Positions 48,326 through 58,905 of a stretch of DNA of 64,000 bases are shown here, one piece after another. The notes under the pieces were generated by a model. That model searched no databases. It saw nothing but the letters and a program-made list of their open reading frames with translations, and had not been told where the DNA came from. The stretch lies in the NCBI GenBank assembly GCA_936432065.2, contig OW386293.2, forward strand, positions 110,058,427-110,122,426, read 5' to 3'. Each line of letters starts with the position of its first letter. The first letter of the stretch is position 1. The DNA is from Rutpela maculata (Eukaryota; Arthropoda; Insecta; Coleoptera; Cerambycidae). Made by a program: the position numbers and the translations under genes.

Positions 48326-48480
48326 ATATGATTGCTTGGTTGAGAGGAAGAGGCAAGCACATTTGACTCTCACTCAGGAGTCTCCGGTTCGATTCTCGGC
48401 CGTGGCACTAGAAAGTAGAAATTAATCCTAGTAGGTATACTCGAATATTCTCTCGTCGGATTGTTTTACCTGTGGTGTGG
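48326..48480 (+). mobile_element. tRNA-derived SINE
   Basis: A-box-like TTGGTTGAGAGGAAG and B-box GGTTCGATTCTC (48396) at pol III spacing, followed by CGGCCGTGGCA and a body shared in part with the SINE at 36543 (GTATACTC). It does not fold as an intact tRNA. Confidence 0.65.
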
Positions 48481-48489
48481 TGTGTTATT

Positions 48490-49600
48490 ATTTGCAGCGG
48501 TCAAAAATTTCACAAAGGACCTCGCACAAAATACATTGATTTTTACTTTGGGTAAAATTTTTTTGAAACTTTTTATTTTCATAGTTTATCTGATGCTGAT
48601 CAAATGCGGCAATAGGGACAACCCTGTGTGGTGTCAATATAATAAAATCTTTTGCACTTCTTAAAAAAAATATGAATGTATGTGTGTATAAATATATTTT
48701 CTTCTTAGTTGTATTAACAACTACAAGTTGGCTCTTCGTAAATAAATAAATTCGCACATAAAATATTTTTTTATATAATATACAATATTCACTTTTAGTG
48801 ACCGTCAGCGATTATCATTTTCTTTAAAGTAATAATCTGCATCTTGTATGCATTCTTAACCCACCCGGCTATTTAATGTTTTTTTGTTAAGAAATGCAAA
48901 AGATTTTATTGTATTGACATCAGATACGAAAAGTACACATTTTTAGCCCTTAAAATGGCCATAACTTCATTTGAATCAGCATCAAATCAACTACCAAAAT
49001 CCAAAGTTCCAAAAAAAGTTAACCGAAAACAAGAATCGATGTATTTCGTGCGGGGTCCTTTAACCGTGATTTCACCTTGAATGTTATTCAACACCATGTG
49101 TTAATCTCTAGGACTTTCAAAGTTGAACCTGTTCTACAGAGTGTTCTAATGATGATCCATTTCAACTTTAACATTTTTAATCTGTCATAACTCGATTTTT
49201 TCAAATGCAATGTATATTTTGATTTATATTTCGGCAATTACTTACATAGTGAGTCCTTTTTATACCTGAAACCGTTTCACTTTAGTTATGACTAGTTTAA
49301 ATAAGTAAAAATTTGAATCATCGTGGAGAATGCGCCCTATAAAATTGAGTTCTATTCAGAGAATCCTGAAAATTAGTATAAAGTCTTGATTAACACTGAA
49401 AATTAAATAACTCTCTTACTCTCTAATTTATAAAAATACGCTTTCGCAGATTTTATTTTTGACCGTTGCAAACGTATTTTCTTTCAGAAAATTTGAATAA
49501 CGTGGCAACGTAATATTTTACGTCCGAAAATAATAGAATAGGATAGAATTAAGAGTCAAATACAAATACATAAAAAATGTTTAAGAAATCTTAGTATAAG
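48490..49600. other. Intergenic, no gene recognised
   Basis: AT-rich, with short frames only. Confidence 0.35.
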
Positions 49601-49609
49601 CTTGCTACC

Positions 49610-49830
49610 AATATTCAAGCGGCCCTTAAGGCTCTTGCATCAGTTAGGACCAAGTCAAAACTGTGAAGAGGCTCTCTGTGAACTTGGCTCATCCAATTAG
49701 GTCAAACTTCTCAGGGACCATGGACACAGTAACAAACGGGCAGATGCTCTGGCCAGAGGCGTTCTCAGCAGCCCCTACTGGGTCCGGAGCCGGCTCTTGA
49801 TTATGTTGTAGAACTCTCCAAAATCGTCCT
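49610..49830 (+). pseudogene. LINE RNase H domain remnant
   Basis: Plus-strand pieces: AALKALASV (49620), CEEALCELG (49665), then LRDHGHSNKRADALARG (49710-49760), matching the PGHSxxxGNExADxLAR motif of LINE-encoded RNase H, and GPEPAL (49790). Short frameshifts separate the blocks. The 51840-52200 remnant is its likely continuation, split by later sequence including the 76-bp array. Confidence 0.75.
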
Positions 49831-50133
49831 AAGTTGAAGACATAATCAAAATTCGACTTAGGCAAAAATTTCATTTAAAGACATTTTTGGGAGTCTGCAG
49901 AGGCGCAGATCAGTCCACAAGGGCCGTTTTGGGTTCTATAAGGCGTTGGAAATGACCAGGTGAAAATTCGAAGAAACACCGAATTTTCACTTAGGAAAAA
50001 TGTTTTTGGTTCAGAATATGAGAGTAGAAGTATATAATGACAAAGATTTATGAATAATATACTTTTTCAAAGGTACCATAAATTGGACTTTGAAAAATAA
50101 TATTTTTGGAAGGGCGTCAAAATTTGGCCCAGG

Positions 50134-50513
50134 AATCGATTTATCGAAAGTACGCCAAAGTTTCACTTGCAGACTAATTTTTCAAAACTGCGTTGAAATT
50201 TGGCTTGAAGATCGATTTTTCAAAAGTACTCCAAAATTTCACCCGCAGATTAACTTTTCAAAAGTACCTTGAAATTTGGCTTGAAAATCGATTTTTCAAA
50301 AGTACGCCAAAATTTCACCCGCAGATTAGTTTTTCAAAAGTACCTTGAAATTTGGCTCGAAAATCGATTTTTCAAAAGTACGCCAAAATTTCACACGCAG
50401 ATTAGTTTTTCAAAAGTACCTTGAAATTTGGCTCGAAAATCGATTTTTCAAAAGTACGCTAAAATTGGTCTTCAAATGGATTTTTCAAAAGTACCACAAA
50501 GTCAGTTTAAAAA
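50134..50513. repeat. 76-bp tandem satellite, about five units
   Basis: Units begin AATCGATTTTTCAAAAGTAC at 50134, 50210, 50286, 50362 and 50438, exactly 76 bp apart. Each unit is two related 38-bp halves, both containing TTTTTCAAAAGTACxxxxAAATTT. The middle units are nearly identical and the edge units diverged. Degraded half-units extend from about 50060 to 50525. The small plus-strand frames here are products of the repeat. Confidence 0.95.
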
Positions 50514-50525
50514 GTACCACGAAAA

Positions 50526-51839
50526 TATAATTTAAATTATTTTTTTATTTTTTATTCCTCAACCAAAGACATTGACCTTTGAGGTACGGTCATTGAAAGC
50601 TCAATTCTAAAGTATGAGCATAAAATTTTAACGATGCACTGCATCCAAAAGGCAAAATAGAAGATTTTGTCAAAGCCGGCGTAGTGCCGATAAGCAAAAA
50701 TTGATAAAAATCAATGCACATGTACAAGGCCGGTTTCTCGCATAGAAAGAGTTTGGATTGACCCAGCGGCTCGCAATTTGGTCGAGCGCGTTGAGTGGTC
50801 CAGACAAAGCAATGGTAGAAAAGCCAATAACAGGGCTTTTCAAATGACAAAGTTATAGAGGAAAACGCCTTGTGCATAAAAATCCAAAAATTCAATTTTG
50901 CCTAAAAGTCGCTCGAAGGTGAGACGCTGCCAAATCGATAATATTGATCGACTGTGGTAAGGGTTAGTAAGTCGTGGACTGATCGAACGCCACTCAACTT
51001 ATGCAGTAATAAGTCCTCTGAATGTGTTTGAGTACGTGAATCTCCACGATACAAGAACTTTAAAGCTAAGTAGTCTCTAGCGAAACTAAATTCATTTAGT
51101 AAAACTTTTTTAAGTTAATTTAAGTCAGCCTTAATTATTCATTTACCCAGAGTCTGAAATGATTCTAAAAGCTCACATTTTGATTCTGAGAAGGTATGTA
51201 TGAATCTTTTCTACCTAATCGATCGTTAGCGTGAGCGCTCTCGCTTGTATGGTCTGAAAGTCACTACCTTGATTGGGGAAGGCACGATTCTTGTCTTGAG
51301 AATTTTGTATAACCAATTCTGTTAAATAAACGGATTCTTTGAACTAATATTTCTTAATTGATCTTGAGGCCTGTTGACGGTCTATAATCCCTGGAACTTT
51401 CGTATAGAAAACCGGATGTGTCGAGTTAATTTGCATTAACGTTCGACCTTCTGGTTGCTTTACGGAGGTTTGATAGGGATTTTTTTATGCGTTTTTTGAG
51501 AAATATATTCCGTTATTAATGGACCAAAACGTGATTTTCGCGTACCAAAACTAATCCCTCCGCAGAGAAATTCTTCGGTTGGGATTTTTTTATGCAAAAA
51601 TTCAGGAAATTAAGAGGTGCCTAAACCCCTAACGAGAGAATTCGGGTCCAGAGAGAGCGTAGTTTTCGATCTGTGGTAGTGCAGCCTTGGTCCATTACTC
51701 GGCTACCGAAGTGCATCTTATCTCGAACCCGCCTGGGAGGTAGAAGAACGGGGTAATACGCGACTGGCGCCCCCTGAGAAATAAATTGGTGTCGCGTCAT
51801 TTTGACGCCCGGTAGTGCGTTCTTCTACAATTACCCTGG
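50526..51839. other. Sequence splitting the LINE remnant
   Basis: No gene recognised. Contains GTAGAAGAACG (51740) facing CGTTCTTCTAC (51818-51828), with TGGCGCCCC between them at 51765. This superficially resembles a retroelement primer-binding site, but no LTRs were identified. Confidence 0.4.
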
Positions 51840-52200
51840 ATCAAATTCCAAGAAGGCAATAAAATCTGGACTCGTTTCCTGATCTTTGACTTCTGGGCCA
51901 CTCACACACAACTCCGGCAAGCGAAGCTCCTTATCTCAGGGCCCATGCTGAAGCGAGCAGAATAAATCTTGCGACTAAGCAGGAAACATATCAGAAACAT
52001 GGTAGATCTATTGACTGGACAGAACTCTTTCAGAGAACACCTGAATATTATTGGGATGGTTGATAACCGACTACAGGTTTTGAGGATTGAGGGGATGAGG
52101 AAGAAACTTCCATCCACATCCTAACTGCCTGCACTTGAGGTACAAACAGTTCGGCATTGGTTTTCCAATGCTGGAAGAAATAAAGGAAGGACCTTGACCT
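51840..52200 (+). pseudogene. LINE C-terminal region after RNase H
   Basis: WATHTQLRQAKLLISGPMLK (51895), RLSRKHIRNMVDLLTGQNSF and REHLNIIGMVDN (52020), and, after a frameshift, EEETSIHILTACLHLRYKQF (52100). These match the LSRxxLRxLxGLLTGHCxLxxHLxxxG and EExxxHILCxC blocks at the end of RNase H-bearing LINEs (I/LOA/R1-like group). A related fragment lies at 54970-55390 on the other strand. Confidence 0.82.
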
Positions 52201-52277
52201 TTGTGTTAGATATTTTTTTAAAATTTCAAACGATTGAATATATATTGACAGTACACACACTACTAGCTCACCCTGTA

Positions 52278-53574
52278 TATATTTATTTTATGCCAAATGT
52301 AAAAATATTGACTAATGAATGCCAATATAAAATGATATTACGCTTCAAAAATACCCTTGCATTTGACTTTAATTACATTCCAGCATCCGTTAATCTTAGA
52401 TCCTGATGTGTATTAAGATGTACAAAATTAATCCGCCATCCATGCTGTTTACTGCATATTATGTTCAGAAGTTTAAAGGATTATGCTGCATTCTAATTAT
52501 ATATACTAAGGAGTCGTCGACCTGAATTATAATTATATAGGTTAAGTATAATTAGAAATACTACATCTTGAAAAATATTTTAGGCATTCAGACTATATAA
52601 TAGGTGTTTATTCTAACAAAAGAAGGATTTATTATAATAATGAAATCTTTTAATTAGATCAGAAACACCACAAACTACTGTGACTGATAAAAATGTTTGA
52701 AATGTTATTGAATAAAAAAATTTCATTATACGTTAGATTTAATGCATGCAAGGCTTCGATAAAGTAAACTAGGTTACTGTATTTGATAATATTTAACAAA
52801 AATACGTAAATGTACCTCAACAAATCTTCTCTTGATATAAAAGACATTTATTTTTGTAAACTAAATCTCCTAATGAAATTACGTGATATTAAATGTTCAA
52901 TCTTAATAATTTTCTTTTTCAAATTTCGGGCCTACAGGCCAGAAGGTAGATCGACAGGCACACCGACAGACAGACCTACAAATGGATTAATAGAATTTAA
53001 AACAGATAATTTTTCCGTTAATTCCAGTGAAAATAGCACGTTTCTCTAAGCGAATGGTATGTCGTTTTGGTCATCGTGAACTAAAACAATCACAAAGTTG
53101 CTTGGAATTTCAGTTGGAACGATTGGAGGCAAAAGATATTTCCTGAACTTTAGGCATATATGACTTTTCTCGTCACATTACTACTTTCTAAAGATGAAGT
53201 TACATGCATATGTTACCATAGTGCAAAACAAATTCAAAATCCGTAAGCAATTCACATTGAGTCATGTTCTTGAAGAAAAATTTACCAAGCAATAATAAGA
53301 CTGCTGATGGAATTCTTGTAGGATGTTGCCTAATTGCAAAATCTCAAAGAAACTATATATTAGATGCATTATGGAGTCGTCTTAGACTAGGAATTGTCCT
53401 ACTTCTGAAGTCGAAATTCTGGATGATGAATCCATTATAGAAACACTGCACATGAAGACAGTTCAAGTATAACAATATCGTCACGTAAAGATAAAGGAAT
53501 ACCTGGTGAAAAATAAGTTATATGATTACATATTCCTCGATTACGGAACTTTAAGAAAAGCTTCATAGTCTTCC
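52278..53574. other. Intergenic, no gene recognised
   Basis: AT-rich. The part after about 53200 may be further degraded copia sequence, but I could not read domains in it. Confidence 0.4.
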
Positions 53575-54240
53575 ACAAAATGAACAAACCCCGTGAAAAA
53601 ATGTAATGAATCAAGAGATGGAAGCTCTGGATGAAGCAAATACATTAGAATTTTCTACACTACTCCCTGGAAGAAAAAAATAGTGGGGGAAATCAAATGA
53701 GATAAGGAAAGGCTCGTGGCCAAAGATTTTGCCCAACATCCGGGGGAAAACTACGATGAAACCTCTGACCCAGTTTTAAAACAAACTGCAATAAGCACAG
53801 TTCTGACAGCTACTTCAGCATATATGAGAGCTGAAAAAATGGCATATGTAAACAGCCTGAGTGTTACGTGATTCCAGGAGAGGAAAACCTCATATGTAAA
53901 CTTAAGTACAGCCTATATGTATAAAAACAATCAGCCAATGTCTGTTATAACAAAGTCAGTGACACCATGATATCTTCAAGTTTCACAAAAAGTATAGCAA
54001 AAAGTATAGTTGGATCTTGTTTATGTCAGAGCCAATAGTAGCAAATTATCCTATATTTAAATATATGCAGATGACGCCATGGTATGTCTAAATGACCAAA
54101 AGGATGTTGATGATATCAAACAAATCTTTCAAAATATTGTTGAAACAATTGATTTAAGTCCAGTGAAGTTTTCTTGGACTTTCAAATTGAACGTACTTAA
54201 AGTAGTTTCTGTATTTCTTAACATACAAAAATTGACAATT
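53575..54240 (+). pseudogene. Ty1/copia retrotransposon reverse transcriptase remnant
   Basis: The plus strand, with several frameshifts, shows EMEALDEANTLEFSTLLPGR, then RLVAKDFAQHPGENYDETSD with PVLKQTAIST (53715-53790), QPECYVIPGEENLICKLK and, at 54062, IYADDAMVCLNDQKDVDDIK. These correspond to the copia RT blocks ending in the YVDD active site. No LTRs were found and it is inactive. Confidence 0.85.
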
Positions 54241-54964
54241 TTGTAGAAAAATATTGAGTAGTAAAGCAAAACCATGTTCCAATGGATCCCGATTACCGTG
54301 GGCATCTGCTATCAGCGCTAGAAGAATTTCTGGAATAACCTGTTGAAATTGTCGACCGGCTACTACTTCTCTGGGGATATCCTTTTATTTCCGGTATTTT
54401 AAATTAGATTGTCAATTCCACAACCATTTCTGAGTTCACAACCATTTCTGATGTAATCTTTTGAGAAAAATACTAAACTTAATACACTATTTTATTTGAA
54501 TCACTGCCAAATCAATCATAATAATCAATAATCACATTTTTTGTTTTTATGCATAACCCAATTATCAACCACTGTCCCAGCCTCCTGTGTTAGAGTATTG
54601 ATGGCATATAATTTAACTTTAAACTAAATAAAAGTTTTTATCAACGTCAAAATATCGCTCGCATTTCCATATTCTAGTCTTGTTAATAGAATTTCTGTCC
54701 CATATCTGTCGGCCTTCTGATCATTCCTCATAAGTATGGAGAAATGTGAAATATTACATCACTAATACTTCTTTAAATATGAAAAGGTTTTTTTTGTTTT
54801 TTGACATCGGACTTGAGATTTTTATATATCAATAGCCAGCCAATCAGCGATGGGGGAGCAGGGAGATCTTTCGACTTTTAAGCTGTTTACGGATAATGAC
54901 AAATTGACGTTAAATGTAGGTTGTAGATTGTTTAAGAGGTCACTTGGTCCTGGGTTAGCTTTTC
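54241..54964. other. Intergenic, no gene recognised
   Basis: AT-rich, with no domain. Confidence 0.35.
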
Positions 54965-55395
54965 TTCACCTCGATCTGAAAGATATTTGAATTACCCTAC
55001 AACTAATTTTTGACCAGAATTCCAAGACTTTTTACAAAGCTTGTGATTTTCCTGGGAGCTAGTTTCCCTATGTCTTCAGGCGTTAATTCCGATTGTTCTA
55101 GGTACTTTAGCCTAATGCAGGTTAGTGCTTTGCATTCACAAAGTATATGTTCTGTAGTCTCATTACAGATTCACAGTATCTGTAATTATCATCTTCTGCC
55201 ATGCCCATGTTCTTGAGATGATATCTCAAGGGGCAATGGCCAGTTGAAAGACCTGTGATTAGCCTTAGGTTAGACTTTTTGAGTTCGAGAAGCCTTGTAG
55301 CATTCTTTGTCGAATAGGTTATAAACCTTGTCTTTGGTCTGGAGTATTCCTCTAGTAGGACTTATTTTGTTCCTTTTCCCATTTTTGGACCTTCT
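54965..55395 (-). pseudogene. LINE C-terminal remnant (RNase H-bearing type)
   Basis: Minus-strand blocks: NWPLPLEISSQEHGHG-type sequence with LTGHC-like context (55230-55200), then ICNETTEHILCECKALTCIR (55160-55100), and LKYLEQSELTPEDIGKLAPR followed by FVKSLGILVKN (55095-55012). The Cys-His pattern HILCEC is typical of the zinc-knuckle-like end of these LINEs. One or more frameshifts near 55165. Related in type to 51840-52200. Confidence 0.82.
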
Positions 55396-56984
55396 CCGTT
55401 ATGTGCCCCTTAGATAAGACAAATTGACGTTAAATGTATGAAATTAATAAAATGGTTTTGTACCCATTCAACTCTGTCAATGTCTGTGTGGTAAAACGAA
55501 CTCCACATAACTGCAGTAAATTCGAAGTGACTTCTTACTAAATAATGAATAAATTCATATAATGTTACATCTACTTTAAAATAACGCATTAAAATTTCGA
55601 GATTTTTAAATGATTTCGTAACGATATGATCGATGCGAAAATCGAAACCAATTCATCGTCCAAAATTACTACTAGATCCCTTATCTCTTGCACAGATTTC
55701 AAAGAACAATTGTTTATTATGTACTGATAATGTAAGATTGTTGAATTTCGTGTGAATGTTATTGTCATAGCATATTATGTAACTAGCTTGTAAACTGTGT
55801 AAAACAACTAGTTTAATTAGCATCTATTTCGGTATGTTGACTTTTTGATCGAATAATGAAAAGAAAGCGACTTAGATTGTACTCCTGATATTTTGAGAGC
55901 TGCTACCAACACGGCAGCTCAGTTTGCTTCCAAGAAAATTTAAAAGTATAACGAGTTCCAAGAAGGTTCGAGATACCTTTGATACGAACATCTATATCCT
56001 CCACATTTATCAATTTCAAAGGTTTCTAATTTCACCTTTTAGTCAAGACTACTGGTCCAGAAGGTGCACGCGAAATACGTATTTACGTTAAAACTGAAAT
56101 ATACCAATACACACACACCAAACGATCCAGAGGGTAATGACTCGGTTACGGTTTTCATGTACCATCTCGCAAATATACCCACTGATGGTAAGAATAAATA
56201 ACAACGTGACGTTTCTGTGACGTAAAAAATGCGTGGACGGTGCCGGCGCCACAGCACGGTACCAATAAGGACAGTACCATCACCTGCTGGTCAAACACTG
56301 CGTTTTATCTAAATAACCGTTTCTTAATATCGCATGTGTGGGTTTGATTAACTTCATTAAATTTATGTGTTTTAATGCGATTAATACCGCGGATATTATG
56401 CGGTGAAGTAATGGAGAAGTATTCTTTTACGGATCGAATTTGTTCAATGAATAGCGTTTACGTAATAACTTTCTCTTATATATGAGTGTACCTCTTAAGT
56501 GCATTACAAAGTTTGCAGATTGCGGGATCAAGGTGTCACGTTTACTGACTGTTAATAAACTCATCTAGAACTATTTAAAAATTGTAACTGACAGTTTTCT
56601 TCAAAATATATTAACAAATACCATCGTCCGTTAAATTTGGACAACTAAATAATAGTGGAGTCAAACTAAAAGAGAGTAATTTTCTTGGGATAGCAATTTG
56701 ATCTGGTTATATAGCTCGTAATGCAATAAAAAAAAGAACAGATTATTCGTTATGGAATTGTAAAGAAAACTATATCTGTCAGAATCATTTTTATCAATTT
56801 GTTACGTTGCAAGAAATAAAATCTTCTAAGACTAGTCATTTTTAAACAAATTATGATAAATATTGCCTAAATGTTAACTGTGTGCATTTTCTTTATTTTC
56901 TGTTTTCCTCATTGAAATTTTCTGGCATACATTCTTTTCTAAAAATAATGTATGTGGAATCTACCAAATAATAGAATTAACTAG
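55396..56984. other. Intergenic, no gene recognised
   Basis: No domains. The minus-strand frame at 56039-56257 is unsupported. Confidence 0.35.
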
Positions 56985-58905
56985 TATATTACTGGAAAAT
57001 AACCTCTCTACGTGACTTTTACGGTTAAGAATAAAAATATAAAATCAATGTATTTTGCTAACGTTTCGGAAATCAAATCTGCTTCCTTCTTCAAAGCTTT
57101 ATTGAAAAATCTTTTATGTGCTGTGTATATTAAATACACAGTTTTAAGAATATATTTATGTTTTATTCGATATTCCTAGATACTTACTACTAATACAAGA
57201 CTGTTGATACATTGCTAGTTTTATTGTAAACAATGTTAATTTTGTTAAGTTCTTTTTTCAATATTGGTAACCAGGTTGTAGAAACAGCTACGGAACAATT
57301 CGGCACCGCTTCCTTCGTTAAAATTTTTTCGATTCCCGGTTTATTTTATCTGTTCTCCCAAGCGTTGCTTGCAGATCTTCGATTCCTGAATTTAATTTTT
57401 CCTATTGTAATTCTTGTGTAATTCAGTGATCACCCAATCTTACACTGAATGGTGTGGGTGACTCAGCCACATAATGTTTGGTACACTCACATGAAATACC
57501 GTAAATGCAGTTTTTTGTATTTTGCTCATTGATCAGCGGTTTTATTTACGTCAAAATAGATCGCATTATGTTGCTTGTTGAAATACCATCCTAACCTATA
57601 CGGCATAGCGTTTTAGACAATCCTTATATCTAAAAAATTAACATTGTGTAACGTGATTCAGGCCTTTGTCGTATTTGGTTGTTATTTTCAATATTTATGA
57701 AAGTTTTATCAACAAAGACTAAGAGGTGTTGATTGTGTATAAGAACATCTTTAATAAAACGTTTTTTATTGTTTAATATTTAGTTCAGGAACGGCGTCGT
57801 CGAAAGGGGGTGATAGTTACATTAAACGAGGTAGTAGATTTTTTTTTGTCTTGTATGTATTGCAGAGAGTATGCAGAATCCAAGTTTTAGACCTCCAAAC
57901 CCTTGACAAATTTTTGTGAGAACGAAAAAAACCACGAATTTTTGGCACTTTTTTCAGTTTGTGGCCTATAACTTAAAAACAATGCATCCAATCGAAAAGT
58001 CATATGTTATCAAAACTAAAGAGCATTTAGTTTCGCTTCAAAGTTGAAATTTCATCAAAAGGTATGGGCGTAATTGGCAGTCGAGTAACAACAACTTTTA
58101 CCAACTTGTAAAAAATTCACACTGAGTAACTTTTTAAACGTCTTCAGCTCTAATCTAAATGAAAAAATCCATAGAATTAAAGTTGTAGAGCATGTAATTT
58201 CAAGTTCATAGATTACCTGGTTTTTCAATTTTGAATTCTACATACTCTCTACAATACATACAAGATAGAAAAAAAAATCTACTACCTCATTTAATGTAAC
58301 TATAAAGTACCCCGTTATTGAACTAATTCCATTATTAATTTAAATTATTTTGGCCCTATCATATAAACATTTTGTAACACCCATTTTAACATGCATCGAC
58401 TGATTTAAGTTATTTAAATATCTTTTGATGTGTTGGTTTTCTTGTTTCTTGTTTCAATTGTATTATTTACTCTTTAAGTTAAAACAAAAATTCATACTTT
58501 TTATTTCTAATGTAAATTCAAGAGAAGGTTCCCTATTATTTATACTTTCATTAAAGTTATCTAGTAAATCAACTTTATGAAGCCAAATGCAAAAATATCA
58601 TCGAAATGTTTCCATCAGATAACTGGTTTGTATTGTATAATTTTGAACAAGTTTAGTATTAAAATCCCCCATAAATATATTGCTTAAAATTGGTGTAATG
58701 TCAAAATCCTGTCGATAGAAAGCATTTTCCAATTGTTATTTTTATTTATACACATCGTTAAAAATTTAATTAAGCTTTTTATATTTAATTCAGTTCTAGC
58801 TTCTAAATTGTTATAGTTCAACAATGTGTCGGTGATTATTTTCAAAGTATTATCTGCTGGAACAATGGTAAATAGACTAACTACATCAATAGTACACGCA
58901 AATTA
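56985..58905 (-). pseudogene. Penelope-like element with RT and GIY-YIG endonuclease remnants
   Basis: Minus strand. 58890-58740 encodes VVSLFTIVPADNTLKIITDT and LEARTELNIKSLIKFLTMCI, matching the DVxSLFTNIP block of Penelope RT. 58680-58560 has PILSNIFMGDF and, in another frame, the active-site variant WKHFDDIFAF. 57530-57430 encodes NCIYGISCECTKHYVAESPT followed by FSVRLGDH, a GIY-YIG endonuclease remnant (canonical CxCxxxYIGET..xxRxxEH). A MITE at 57813-58303 splits it. The 3' region at 56985-57150 is shared with 15710-15910. Frameshifts and stops throughout. Confidence 0.85.
57813..58303. mobile_element. MITE (491 bp) with about 65-bp TIRs inside the Penelope remnant
   Basis: ATAGTTACATTAAACGAGGT at the left pairs with the inverse ending at 58303. 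Pairing continues through AGTAGATTTTTTTTTGTCTTGTATGTATTG-like sequence and AGAGTATG. The interior contains phrases such as CTATAACTTAAAAAC. No ORF and no confident TSD. Confidence 0.88.

Larger units (their letters stand above)
48062..52277. repeat. Inverted 75-bp ends flanking a 4.2-kb segment
   Basis: 48062-48138 (TATACAGGATGAGTCGG, AATATCTTCACAACCGTTTG) aligns over about 75 bp with the inverse of 52203-52277 (TATACAGGGTGAG, TCAATCGTTTGAAATT). The two may be the TIRs of one element or two inverted copies of a family with CAGGGTG ends. The interior holds a SINE, a 76-bp satellite and LINE pieces. Confidence 0.6.

Noticed and set aside
48326..48410. Functional tRNA gene
   Set aside because: A and B boxes are present, but acceptor and anticodon stems do not form; better explained as a SINE.
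50134..50513. CRISPR-like repeat array
   Set aside because: There are no unique spacers; it is a contiguous 76-bp satellite in a eukaryotic genome.
51740..51828. Primer-binding-site-like TGGCGCCCC within an inverted repeat, suggesting an LTR retrotransposon
   Set aside because: No LTR pair, polypurine tract or gag/pol sequence could be placed around it.
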